Positions 1 to 10,349 of a DNA stretch of 64,000 nucleotides are shown here, piece after piece. A model generated the notes under the pieces. The model did no database searches. It had not been told where the DNA came from and saw only the letters and a list, made by a program, of their open reading frames with translations. The stretch covers positions 797,785 to 861,784 of the forward strand of contig KV748186.1 of NCBI GenBank assembly GCA_001692895.1. The letters run 5' to 3'. Made by a program: the position numbers and the translations under genes. Positions within the stretch are counted from its first letter, which is position 1. The number at the start of each line of letters is the position of its first letter. This DNA is from Cenococcum geophilum 1.58. Its lineage: Eukaryota; Ascomycota; Dothideomycetes; Gloniales; Gloniaceae.

Positions 1-133
1 TCTCCGCTTTATCTGGGTCCATATAGTCCCAGATCTTCGCAAAACTTGCTTCTTGGTGGATAAATTGAAACCATATAGGCCAGTCTTTTTGGGTTAGCAA
101 TAGAGGGTTAGTCGACTCTGTTGTGGGTGCCAT
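1..133 (-). CDS. Copia Gag polyprotein, N-terminal 44 codons (partial)
   Basis: The ATG is at 133-131 in a good context (gccaccATGG) and the frame is open to the window edge. The peptide starts MAPTTESTNPLLLTQKDW and continues with W-x-x-F-x-x-x-I-x-x-x-A and a later W-x-Y-M-x-P, the Trp-rich start typical of fungal Copia Gag (UBN2-type) proteins. Gag forms the virus-like particle that packages element RNA. The rest, including protease, integrase, reverse transcriptase and RNase H, would lie to the left of the window. Confidence 0.7.
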   Translation of the reverse strand, partial: MAPTTESTNPLLLTQKDWPIWFQFIHQEASFAKIWDYMDPDKAE

Positions 134-291
134 GGTGGCTTTTATTGAGGTTTAAGAGAGGTTGTGTAAAGAGACGCGCTTACGCGTAAAGCACGCGATA
201 TTTTGTGACGAACTATGCTTAAAGAGGCTTAGTGGTAGTTGTTTGGCCACTGAGATCTCCCTGGTGCTTAGAAGGTTACCGGGCTTATAAC

Positions 292-481
292 TGTCAGCTA
301 GGTAGGTATCACGAATGATATATAGCTAGCTGATTGTATAGAGATACAGAATTGAAGGAGCGATCTGTTTTATTCAAGGTGGCTCTAAGAGCTCTAATAT
401 ACATAAGAGAATTGACCCCTTACAGGGGTCCCTAGAGGGTGGTGTAACAAGACGAAACTAGGCTGATACTGATGTCTGACA
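292..481 (-). repeat. 5' LTR of the left Copia element
   Basis: The boundaries are inferred from the TG...CA ends, the 6-bp terminal inverted repeat and the position of the conserved GTTATAAGCC leader. It contains a CTGTTTTATT...GGCTCTA...TATACAT block that also occurs in the LTRs of the element at 10088-15429, so the two families are related. The partner LTR cannot be seen. Confidence 0.6.
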
Positions 482-1624
482 GCCGTCGTCGCACCTCTGC
501 AGTAAAGCTACCTCCGCGGCCAACACCATCCACCTCGTCCATCCGGCCTCCTATCCTCCGTCTTAGCAAGCTGATCATGCCGCGGATCGCCGCCTAGGAT
601 TTCACGGCCCGCTATCCTCCCACTCGCAGTACAAGATGAGACCATGGGAATGACCGGTATCGCGGAGGTCCGCTCGCAAATAGAAATGGTGCTGGGAGGG
701 TAAAAAACGCCCCTCCCTCTCCGGCATTGCTGGCCTCTAACACAAATATATCGGATACCCTTAACCAACAACATATCTACAGAATGCCTCCCACGTGACT
801 CAAAATACTCCTCAGAGGGCTCAGGAGCGCGTAATGAACCGTCCAGATCAGCCTTCACGGGTTATCATGGCGAGGGCGGTGCCTGTGCTATATAGTACGT
901 CCGCGTGACCGCGCACATAGACTTGGTGATTGCGATGACGGGTGGACAAGAGGTTGCTAAGGAGAATATCAATCGCTGTTGGCTACGGTAATGCGATGAT
1001 AACGTGAGAGGAAGGGTACGAGCACGTACTCAGTAGGCACAGGGGGTAGTGCAGCTGTGGGAGGGCTTCGGGGAGTGAGTCTGCTGCTGCTAGGCTGCGA
1101 GCAGGAGAACCGCGGTGGGAGTGAAGAGCTTCATAGTCGAGAGAGTGATAGGGGTGCTGAAGAGTGGCTTAGAATTTAAGTGGAGAGTCGAAGGGTTGAA
1201 GGTGGAAAAGAGGGTCACTGATACAAATGTGGGTTGTTGGATGCGTTGCTGGTAGAAGAGGGTTGGCATATCAATAGATTCGGCAGGGCAACGAGAAACA
1301 GGCTTGCAAATCAATCAACGAGACTTCAATATTGAATTGAACTGAATGCCAAGGCTCAATCAATTCAACCAACTGAGAGCTCGCGGACTTGGCAACGCAT
1401 CCAATCTGGAGGTCTCGATTGAATTAAATTCATTAAAAATATTAAAGCTTTTAATATTATATAGAAATATACCAAAGTTCATATACAGTAATGCCCTGAA
1501 CCTTATTTTTTTTTCTTAGTGTTTCTTACTGGAAAACCCACCCACACTATTATATTACTACTAAAGTCTTAGTAGGTAAGTAGGGGTACCTGGGACGTCG
1601 TCCGCGGCTTCTGAAGGGATCGGC
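482..1624. other. Intergenic, mostly unexplained
   Basis: No confident gene. A minus-strand open frame at 858-508 has no recognisable domain. A possible signal-peptide start at 1134 is listed separately. The part near 1420-1560 is AT-rich. Confidence 0.5.
1090..1134 (-). pseudogene. Possible relic of a small secreted-protein gene
   Basis: The 15-codon frame MKLFTPTAVLLLAA-stop looks like a secretory signal peptide: a Lys after the Met, a hydrophobic core and a small-residue end. It sits downstream of a CT-rich leader of the kind common before fungal start codons. The frame ends at TAG (1092-1090) and the reading beyond it soon meets another stop, so no mature protein can be read. It could be a gene broken by the stop, or a chance match. 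No family is recognised. Confidence 0.25.
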
Positions 1625-2627
1625 ATGATAACAGGCAGCCTCAAGAAGACCCAAAGTCTACCAGAGAAAGCTAATCAGAAGAAAGAGGCGATTCAAGAAA
1701 AGATTCAACCTCAAAAAGATTCACAGGCGTCTCAGCAGTCCATTACTCAAAATCAACAGCAGTTTGCAATATCACAAAGCTTGATAAACCAACAACTAGC
1801 GGCCCAACAGCAGTTCATTCTTGCGTCATCTGCTACCGGGTCTCAGCAGCAAATTGCTCTAACACGACCACTGATGGTAATGCCGCAGTTCGGTCCTCAA
1901 GGTGCTATGGAGAGTGGTATTGTATTGCCAAGTGCAGGGACATCCCTACGCCCACAGATGCCACGACAATATTATTCCGGCCCTGCGACACTACATGCAA
2001 GCCCCACAAAGGATGCCAACCAGTGTCGGATATTTGCCAATTCAACAGACACCACAGTTGCCCCAACAGCAAGCAGTCTATCCACAACTTTGGCCTATGC
2101 AAGGCACTACTTTTCCCGCCTATGGGAACTACTCGGCAGTTCCCAACGCCGTAGGAATCATTCCACCAAATAACTATCCTACGCCTCCTGCCTCTCCTCC
2201 GACGGCTGCCGTCAATGTTGTTCCAGATTCTGCCGCGGAAGATTCACACGGCGAGCCCTCCCAGAAATCGTTTGCCGCGTCAGTTACTGCTTCCGCCATC
2301 ACCGAGGCTGTTAGTAATTTAGAAAGTGGCAACACGTCACTTGTGAACCAACTAAAAAACAGGGTTCCGACTGCAACCCTGCAAGGTTTAAATAGTGAGC
2401 CCTCCACCTTGAAGTCGTGGGCCACATCAGTTGCTGCTTCCACCGTCACCGAAGCCGTCAGCAATTTAGAAAGTGGCAATACACCATCTCCGGACCAACC
2501 GGAGAAAAACGCGCCAGCAGTAGCCCCGCAAGGGCCTTCTACCATAAAATCGTTAGCCTCGTCGTTTTCTACTTCTTTCATCACGAATGCTATCACAGAT
2601 TTCGGTGGCGGCAACCCATTAAGCTAA
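1625..2627 (+). pseudogene. Gln-rich protein with a triplicated C-terminal motif; one frameshift
   Basis: The first frame opens at ATG 1625 with a Lys/Glu/Gln-rich start and then a Gln-rich tract (QNQQQF, QQLAAQQQF). From about 1980 the sensible reading moves to a second frame that ends at TAA 2625-2627 and continues with Pro/Gln-rich sequence. One inserted or lost base near 1950-2000 would explain this; the second frame is one base out of register with the first. The C-terminus carries three copies of a roughly 23-residue motif of the form KSxAxSxxxSxxTxAxxxxxxGN, joined by Pro/Asn-rich linkers of about 20-25 residues. I do not recognise the family. A sequencing error or an unseen intron could mimic the frameshift. 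The next genes to the right are a pseudokinase and a tandem kinase. Confidence 0.55.
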
Positions 2628-3134
2628 TATTGATGTGAGCATGACTCATTGGTGCTTCATACCATCTACGGCACAGAGAATTTAGCGGAAGCTACACGGG
2701 CAACAATATTAGCGTATTTACCGGCACTCTAGTTCAGTGATATTATTGGACTAGACTCCTTCGGATTGGACCTGGATTGAGGCTTACATTGGACTAGGTC
2801 TATCATAATTAGAGCTCTAGAAATTCCGGTAGTGACAGCAATCTGGAGAGCTTGACCGTCTTTACCTGCTAAATCATCAGTTCCCACCTCGTCGCTACCA
2901 TTCCGTGTCTCGCCGCCAACGTACTATACAAGTGATGTCGGAGAAACCCGGCACCACGCTAAACCCAAATGGGGGCGTACCAAAACGGAGTTTACCCATC
3001 CCTTGAGCCCTAGTACACAGTTTAGCTTTCAACGATATATGCCCTCTCCGTACCCCCACGGTAACTAGTGATTGAATGAAGTGTCACCTATGTCTATTGC
3101 TTCTTGTTTTGCGAGTAAATGAAGTTGCCAGCTT
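2628..3134. other. Intergenic, nothing recognised
   Basis: About 500 bp between the Q-rich gene and the 3' end of the PEBP gene. I see no gene, RNA or repeat here. Confidence 0.5.
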
Positions 3135-4252
3135 TTAGATTGTTAGCATTAGTTTCCGTTGCCAGTCTCTATAACAGTAATGGTGTACAAAAGCTATATG
3201 CAGTGTCATATATGCAATCAAAGAATATTGATTCAATCCCTAAAGAATGAATTGCGCACTTACCTACTGGAACCAATCCATTCTCTTTCGCCCAGTGCCT
3301 GACGCCCTCCCTCTCCTTCCCAGTGCCCCAATGCTGCCTACCACTCAGCTTGGTCAAGTTCAGTGGCTGGCTTGTCCCATTCGCAGGCGCAAAGGCTAAG
3401 AACACGTATCTATGCTTCCCAGTCTTTGGTGGAGGGCCTGGAGGCTTATCCCTTAACCCGTCAGCGTCCCAAGAGCATGTGGTCCGTGCGCGAGCTTCAA
3501 GAATACCGTTTTTAAAAGTGCGCAAGCCAATATTATTTGCTTCGAATATCTAAGCGCTAACAAGAAATCCAGCCACTCTGATTGGCTAATCCTTATCGAT
3601 AGCTACAGGACGCGAATTGACGGGTTAAGGGACGCTCCATGATCTCCTCATAGCTTTTCATCGCTTTCGGTCGGGAAACCTCGAAAATGGGCAATATAGA
3701 GACGCTGTCGCTAGATAATGGTACTCCGGCTGCAATCCAATGGCAGATCTCAGACCATTCGGGGTTGTCGCGTGAAGGCGCGTCCGGATCGGTAAGGGTT
3801 ACGACGTATGTCATATTCGATTTGCAGCAGTCACTATGCAAGCTGGAAGTGGTTTCGTCATAGAGCTCTATTGTGGGAGTATCTTGGACATGTTTCGACT
3901 TGGTGGTGTTGCCCAGATCGGCGTTCTCCGACCATAAAACCGAGAGTGTGAGCGAAGGGAGGAAGTCGTCGATCACTATGCCGTATAAGCCTGGTTTAGA
4001 AGCCTGCAATAAACAGGACAAGGGCCAGCTACCTGTAGGAGTGATCTCTGCTTTTTTTCAGCCTGCTTCGTTGTTAATAATCACATCGGGTCAATGAGAG
4101 CTGTAGGTGGCGCACTCCGCTCGCATAGTCAAGATACTACTCAACACCGGATGAATGAATATTTCCCGCTTTGTAGGCAGAGCATATGACGAGGGATATA
4201 GCTGAAGCGACTGAATGAGCAAGAACGAAAGAGGGAAAGAGCAATGAAACAT
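3135..4252 (-). pseudogene. Secreted phosphatidylethanolamine-binding protein (PEBP), interrupted by a MITE
   Basis: The minus strand encodes PEBP hallmarks: IDDFLPSLTLSV and LGNT, then VVTLTDPDAPSRDNPEWSE and CHWIAAG, then KPPGPPPKTGKHRYVFL and RQHWGTGKE...GVRHWAKENGLVPVG. These are the ligand-pocket motifs of the PEBP / carboxypeptidase-Y-inhibitor family. A likely signal-peptide exon starts at ATG 4252 (MFHCSFPLSFLLIQSLQ). An intron of unclear donor ends at an acceptor near 4004. A late intron appears to begin GTAAGT after VPVG, giving a stop near 3135. Between SYEEIME and KPPGPPP, which should be separated by about one residue, lies a 184-bp inverted-repeat element (3449-3632) with a stop in frame, so the protein is cut inside the conserved core. 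It could survive only if the insert is spliced out, and I see no good splice sites for that. Confidence 0.7.
3449..3632. mobile_element. MITE (TA-flanked), copy 1, inside the PEBP coding region
   Basis: 184 bp with terminal inverted repeats TCCCTTAACCCGTCA and TGACGGGTTAAGGGA. A TA lies next to the left end, and the expected TA on the right has changed to CG. It has no coding capacity. The inner sequence near the right end (ATTGGCT...GGAC...GAATT) matches the left end of the copy at 4555-4684 in reverse orientation, so both belong to one Tc1/mariner-type MITE family. Confidence 0.75.
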
Positions 4253-4554
4253 GGTGGGAGAACTTCAAGTTGTAGCTAACAAATGTACCCCAATTACAGC
4301 AATTTTCAGATAAATACAAGTGTATTAATCCAGAGGGGGTTGTCAAGATGCTGATGAAGTGTTGCGAGAGGTGTTGCCATGGGATTCTGAGGTTTCGCAG
4401 GGTCGCGTGCTGCTTTTCCACATTTCCTGAAGCTCTCCCCACAATATCGTCATTCGTCTGCCACCATGTAGATCTTATATCAAGGGTCGTAGCACTAGAG
4501 ATACACGAATTATTCTAACTATGTGTCTAATATCTAATGCTTGGGGTGCAAATA

Positions 4555-4684
4555 TCCCTTAACCCGTTGAAATTCGTCCAATGATTATCAGCCAATTAAA
4601 GTATCTGGATTAGCGAAAGACACCCAATGAAATCTAGTCGTGAACTTAAGCGACCTTAGCGTGGGACTCCAACGGGTTAAGGGA
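4555..4684. mobile_element. MITE (TA-flanked), copy 2, upstream of the PEBP gene
   Basis: 130 bp with terminal inverted repeats TCCCTTAACCCGTTG and CAACGGGTTAAGGGA, flanked by TA on both sides (4553-4554 and 4685-4686) as expected for Tc1/mariner-type insertion. It is shorter than copy 1 and lies in the opposite orientation, about 300 bp upstream of the PEBP start. Confidence 0.75.
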
Positions 4685-5088
4685 TAACGATATTGTTAAA
4701 GCCCGAATTTTGTTCAAAATTGCGACTATATTACGAGGATGGAAAGAAAGGAGCGAGAATCGCCATTCACGCGACTCACGCCCCGCCCTATGAATTGAAT
4801 AGGATAAAGAACTTAAGGTTCTCAGAGACAGCCCCTCCAACCCATAGGCAGAAATGTTCCATCCCATGAACACGGCGTCCAATCTGGCTACCATGATGAG
4901 TCCGATCCGGTTTCCAATTCTTGCATTTGTCACACCAAATTGGGTTGCCACACCAGTTAAATGCCATTAAATATCACAGCGATACAGTCTATCGCCCATC
5001 CACCTTTTGCCGATCATATTGGATACCATGCTCTTGAATTCTAGGCATTGAAGGCTTTATAATGGCGACTCTGAAAGCGCGGTTGGAC
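4685..5088. other. Intergenic between the MITE and the pseudokinase gene
   Basis: A minus-strand open frame starts at 4951 and runs into the MITE. I recognise no domain in it and do not call it a gene. Confidence 0.4.
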
Positions 5089-6754
5089 TTAGATTGATAT
5101 CCCATTTAGTTGAAGCAAGACCTAGCATCGTTAGATACCCAACAGGACAGACGGGGTTGAATAACTCACCTTCTCAATATATCTAACCCCTATCAAAACA
5201 CCGTCCGCATCTTGGAATTCACTATCATCGCCGAAATCAGCATTACCGTCGTCAAGACAAGTTAGGCATGTGACAACTATCTCCGTATATATATCACCCA
5301 TGCGGCTAGGTAGTCGCTCTTTCGCAAGGTCAACAAGAACATCCTTGACGAGAGAAGCCTTTTTGACCTCGTCTTTCTCTGGATCGCTTAAGATAGCAAG
5401 GACCGGAGACGGTGACGGATTACTGCCCTCGCAGTATTTAACGAAGGACTCCCACAACCCAATTTCTAGAAGACAAACTCCGAGGCTATAGATATCATGT
5501 TGCATAGTGTAATCCTCTTCGGGTTTCAGCCCCTGTCGGCGGGGGTGCCGGTAGAGATCTCGTTCCCAGACACAGTCTCCAAACCGCATGGTCTTACCAT
5601 CTGCCAAACGAAACTTCTCGAAACCTAAGAGGAATGAGGCTCCCAGAACCGACCTCTGGTTTTGGAATATTAAGATCGTCTCGGGCCGTATGTTCTTGTG
5701 AACGAATCCATATGTGTGAATGTAACTCACAGAAGTAGCTAGCTGTTGTGCGACCTTGAAGCGGTCGCTGAGAGAGAGAGTGATATCTGCAAAAACAAGG
5801 ATACTTCGAAGACTCTTGGGGTTTTCTAAGCTCTCGGGGATTCTAAAGACGAAGGTGAATGAGGTTACTTTTTTCTTTGCCGAGTCAGCGACCTTTACGA
5901 CTCCGCGACAGTTGAGAAGGCCAAAAGTGAGGGGCTCGGCGCGAGAAAGTTTTGTTGCCAGTTCACGAACGTCCTTTGTTAAAATGGAGACGTTAGCCTC
6001 TGGATCGCACGCAACCGAGTCTAGTATAAACCGCTTGGTAGATGATCTCTGCATCATCTGTGCTGTAGAGAAAGGTATGTTGTGACGGATCGCAGAGGCA
6101 AGACCGTCCTCCGGAAGGAATACGGAGGTTTTAATCTGGGGTTCCTGCTTCAAGGAATCCCTTAGCCCTTTGGCTGTGGACACGGACCCGACCTCAGTCT
6201 TATCATCCTTATCCAATTCCTGGTCGATTCGAGAACTTCCAACTCTCATAATAAGAAACCAGGAGGGATCAAATAGCTTCTGCCACGCTTCAAAATCTTG
6301 TATTGCTTTGTCCAAGCAATCTTTAACCAAAACATATTTCCATCTTTTCATGCCGGACCCTCCATCGCTGTTGCCAGTATCTTTGTCCTTTTTCTTCTTT
6401 TGAACTCTTTCAATCTGGGCGATCGCCGCTTCCAATTTGCTCACTAGCACTCGGAGAATCCGATTCTGTATGTTCTGGTGCTCCTCATCCAGAGTATCCC
6501 AGACTTGGACAAGGAAGCCTAACTGGATTTCCGTTTTTTTCCAATTACTCTCAACGCGGAGGATTTGTTCGTCTATTTCAGCTCCTGCGGCTTTGAAGGT
6601 AGCATATTGGTCAACCAAGAATTTGCCATATCTGAATTCGTGATATCATGTGTCAGTATGTGGTTTTCCTTAGAAAGGCAGAAGACTATGTGGCTTACTT
6701 GAAGCACAGGTCGGCCGTTGCGACTACCGCAAGGGCTAGTTCCACGCCAGGCAT
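5089..6754 (-). CDS. Fungal helical-domain (HeLo-like) + pseudokinase protein
   Basis: Three exons: 6754-6699, 6631-5170 and 5121-5089, with GT-AG introns of 67 and 48 bp, giving 516 aa. The start is MPGVELALAVVATADLC, continuing KYGKFLVDQYATFK, a hydrophobic helix followed by an amphipathic helical region. This resembles the N-terminal bundle seen on fungal HeLo/HeLo-like proteins of the cell-death and incompatibility kind; that match is from memory. The C-terminal half is kinase-like but lacks catalytic residues: HKNIRPETIL stands where HRDLKPEN is expected, there is no DFG, and HDIYSLGVCLLEIG fits kinase subdomain IX. A late motif TCLTCLDDGNADFG and the end VLLQLNGISI are typical of this fungal family. 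It is probably an adaptor or signalling pseudoenzyme. The frame is intact, unlike its kinase neighbour at 7815. Confidence 0.75.
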
Positions 6755-7814
6755 TGTAAGCAATCAGCTAGTGCTGAGAGGGAAACAGCCGAAAGGACAT
6801 ACAAGAAGCTTAACGATTGCGTCCTCCTCCAAGAGAAGGGCTAGATTGCCCATCATTAAATATGGTACAGTTTCAGCTCGTTAGCCTTGCCAGCGTGCCG
6901 AGCCATTGTGGCTTGCTCCATAGTTAATTTTGGTAAAGCCCTACTATCACGTGCCAACTTTCACACGGGCATACTGCTCCTTATCCAAACGAATCTTCCA
7001 CCAATGTATTAAATCACTACCAAACCTTACTATATCTTCCATAACTAATTAATCTAAAAATACTACGAGGCGAAAGCTCTTTTATTTCTCTATCTATTCC
7101 ACGTTGTAGCTTTATTATATAAAAAGTTTGATATAGGCAGTTGGTCGGTTTTAGACCAAGATGCGTTTTAAAATCTAACTCGTTTTCTACGATGATGTAT
7201 CTTATGCCTTAATATGATAGATATAGGGCTCTAATATATACATAGAGAGAGGTAATTACTTAAAGAATCTATTGTAATAAGAATATATAGTATAACTATT
7301 GTGGTTAAGCTATAGTTTATAAAAATCGATTTTTAAACCATTTAGTTTCCACTAAAACGACGCCCATAAGCTCTTAGAAGGCTTTATTCTAGAATTTGGG
7401 GGGTATACGGAGCAGAATGCACGTGTTCCCGCCCCGTAACTAAATTCTACTACGGAGCCTCTGATTTATGAAATAACCGCAGCCGGGCTCAGCTCACACT
7501 GATTCCTAAAGTTCAGTCTCTCGAAACCTCACTCATTTACTCTACAGCTAGCTTTACTGGTCTTGATACGTAGACCTGGCAAGCATTAACCCATAGGATC
7601 TCCTTTTTTTAAATGTGATACCTAGTCTATGCATGCTTCAGCCCCTCCACTTTAGAAGAGCCTGGTGTTACTAGGACCTCACCAAAAACAATACTACATC
7701 CTAGTACAAAATGCTGATATAATTTTCAGCAGCTCGACTTAATCTTAATGTCAAGTAGTCTAAGTGTAATGCATCCATTATTCTTCTAGGCTAGGCTAAT
7801 TTCATACAGGTACA
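6755..7814. other. Intergenic between divergent kinase-type genes
   Basis: About 1 kb shared by the starts of the pseudokinase gene (minus) and the tandem kinase gene (plus). The part 7000-7400 is AT-rich and looks like decayed repeat sequence; a GGGCTCTAATATATACAT stretch near 7225 vaguely resembles the Copia LTRs here. No gene is seen. Confidence 0.4.
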
Positions 7815-10087
7815 ATGCCTCCTATATCAGATCTCATGAGGGACTCGAAATTGGAGACAAAGTTCTATCCAGGGTACACACAGCATGTCTATTATGTCTC
7901 CGGAGCCACACCTCGCCAACGCAAGGTGAGAAAAGAAGAGCGCTGGGAAAGAGGGAGGAACCTTGGCGCTGGCGCGTTCGGGATTGTATAGTTGGAGAAG
8001 TTTGTGACCGAAAATGCCGAGGTCAAACATCGAGCAGTCAAAGAGATAAGGAAGACTGTGCAAAGGCCTAAAGCTGCCGATTATAGCCGCGAATTGGAGG
8101 CCATAGCAAAGTTTTCACATTCAAAGGTAGAATACACCATTCATTTCCATATTTTACTATCATATTTATTCTTTTTCTCACTTTCTTGACACCACGTATC
8201 AAATGCTTACGATGAACAGTACGAGCTATGCTTTGTAAAGTCGTTCGGGTGGTATGAAAATAACGAGAGCGTGTTTATCGCTATGGAATATTTCCCCCTT
8301 GGTGATCTTCAAAATTATCTCTCATCACCGTTGCCAGAGGAAGAGGCACAGCAAATTACCTCCCAGATTCTAGAAGGTTTGGCATTCATGCATGAAAATG
8401 GGTTTGCACATCGAGACTTAAAACCGAACGTCAGTTCACACTCTTAGCTATACTGCTATAACTTTCTTATCTTGACGATTGCCTGACAATCCGTAAAATA
8501 TAGAATATTCTCGTAAAATCCAAAGGCCCGGATTGGTGGATAAAGATTGGTGATTTTGGTATCAGTAAGCGAGCAGAGGAGGGCCTTACAGCCCTGCGGA
8601 CTTTAAATGGTACTCCTGGCTTCCTTGCCCCGGAGATGCTTATGCAGCTTGGCCTCCTCGATGACGACGACTTCGAAGTTAGCGACGAATACACCGTAGC
8701 CGTCGATATCTGGTCATTGGGCGAGATTGCTTTTCGTGCTTTAACTGGAGTATCCCCTTTTCCCACTAAATCCTTGAGGACGTACGTCAAAGGGGCTTCG
8801 GATTTCCCCGTACAGTTATTGCAGGCGCATGGCATAAGCAGTGAAGGATGCGACTTCCTGAAGAAACTGATGGCTCCGATCCCCCAGATACGTCTATCAG
8901 CCAAGGATGCTTTAACTCACGTATGGATCGAGCCGCAAAAGCCCTCGTCGGCAAGGGCATCTGCTGAAATGCAAAGGTAATACCCGCATTATTATTGCTG
9001 AAGGGAATCCTTGGTACATTCAGTGGTGCCCCTAAAAGCCCCTAAAAGCCTCTATATACACCTAATGTCAGGGACTTCTTCGGGCGACCGTGCATACCCT
9101 TACGGAAGGCCCTTTTTCGTTCCGCTTGCCACACTTGTTATCTCTGAGTTTACGTAACGATACTTACTTGTGATCTTAGATCCAATTCCACAAGGCAGGA
9201 AGAAATAACCCCGGATCAACTCATAATAGAGGCGTCAGCATGCTGGAGCACTGCGGATGTTCCTGCGCTTGAAGCGGATATATTTATGAGTCCAGCGTCA
9301 AAAAAACACATAGCCGCGAATCCACAAGCCATGCAACATACTGCTAGTAACTTCTCGGATACTAAACATGATCGAGAGAATCCAAAACCTGGAGAAGAGA
9401 CGTCACAGAACGGCAGTGCCTCTACGCATACCAGCGGCCAAGCACAGGCGAAAAATAACAACCAGGGAGAATTCTACACCATCGCCGAAGCCCTTGCAAG
9501 ACCTAGTACCAGTGGAAGATTCGTTTCTCCCATTTCTTCAAGCCATGACTATGGCTCAGCCACGACGACAACACTCGGAGCACCTAAAAACTATGCCAAG
9601 CCAGTCGATAGCCTTCCTGCAACGCGAGCCGGAGAATCATCCACATCAGAATCCACCAGTAGCAGTAATGAAAAATACACGGCCAAACACCTGCCGCCAA
9701 GCCAAATACCTAGAGCTTCCAGTCGCACATTCGTCTCGAGTAGAGCGGGCAGCAAACCATCACCTATTTCCAAAAGAATTCAATCAACGGCTATCCATAC
9801 CGATAACTTATCACGCAGTGATAGGGATGAAGAGCATGAAACATGCCGCACAAAAGAGCGCAAAATCGACCAGTACGAATCCCTCTGCAAAGCAGACGAG
9901 GATGAAGAGAGACGAAGGCGTCCAGGTTGGACACCAGCAGGGACGCCCATTACTACCGTAACCAGTGAGAAATCTTTCAAATCTGTTTCATCTATTGGTG
10001 CGCTGGATGGTGGACATGTTTTCGAAGCCAAAAAGGGGCCTACCAACCTTCCCACCCTTAGCCGCCAACGCAACCCTCATAGAGAGA
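7815..10087 (+). pseudogene. Tandem kinase gene, 5' half: Ser/Thr kinase domain + Ser-rich linker (disrupted)
   Basis: Exons 7815-8126, 8220-8429, 8504-8976 and 9180-10087, joined by GT-AG introns of 93, 74 and 203 bp with phases that fit. The kinase motifs are all present: Gly loop GAGAFGIV, HRAVKEI (catalytic Lys), HRDLKPN|NIL across intron 2, IGDFGIS, GTPGFLAPE and VDIWSLGEI. A TAG at 7989-7991 follows GAGAFGIV directly, where a Trp or Tyr codon is expected (TGG to TAG fits a RIP-type change). After the kinase comes a Ser/Thr-rich linker (about 9200-10085). The frame is then cut by a Copia element whose target duplication AGAGA occupies 10083-10087. The remaining half starts at 15430. Before insertion this was one protein with a kinase and a pseudokinase, probably in signalling; its target is unknown. 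Confidence 0.75.
7989..7991 (+). other. In-frame TAG in the Gly-rich loop of kinase 1
   Basis: The reading GAGAFGIV-stop-LEKFVTEN continues in the same frame on both sides, and no splice site is placed to remove the stop. TGG to TAG is a G-to-A change in a TpG context, matching RIP on the opposite strand. Confidence 0.7.
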
Positions 10088-10349
10088 TGTTGAACGGACG
10101 ATCAGGAATAAGAACTCTGTTTTATTAAAGAGGGCTCTAGAAGCTCTCTTATATACATCAGGTAGGTCCCAAATACAATGACGACGACGTCGTCATGTAG
10201 TAGGTCATAGTTAAGAGAAACAGGTAATGAGACGTTCGATGAGACATACGAGCTCAAGATATGAGACAACTGAGACATAGTTCGTATAGACGATCTAGGT
10301 CGTCAGACAGTATTACGATGGTAGTAAGGAACTTCGATTTAGGTTGACA
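10088..10349 (-). repeat. 3' LTR of the decayed Copia element
   Basis: 262 bp, beginning TGTTGAACGG and ending GGTTGACA. It matches the right LTR except for a handful of substitutions, mostly transitions, one 7-bp gap and one 1-bp gap. Confidence 0.9.

Larger units (their letters stand above)
1..481 (-). mobile_element. Ty1/Copia LTR retrotransposon, 5' end only (runs off the window edge)
   Basis: The minus strand shows, in order, a 5' LTR (481 to 292), a short untranslated leader and the first 44 codons of a Gag protein that leaves the window at base 1. The proposed LTR ends are TG and CA with a 6-bp inverted terminus (TGTCAG / CTGACA). The leader begins GTTATAAGCC directly after the LTR, the same bases found at this place in the second Copia element of the window. 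Unlike that element, the visible coding part has no stop codon, so this copy may be younger or less mutated. The distal LTR and target duplication lie outside the window. Confidence 0.75.

Noticed and set aside
508-858. 116-codon minus-strand frame beside the left LTR
   Set aside because: No domain, odd composition and no supporting splice or start signals.
4646-4951. Minus-strand frame upstream of the PEBP gene
   Set aside because: It runs into the MITE and shows no domain; not called as a gene.
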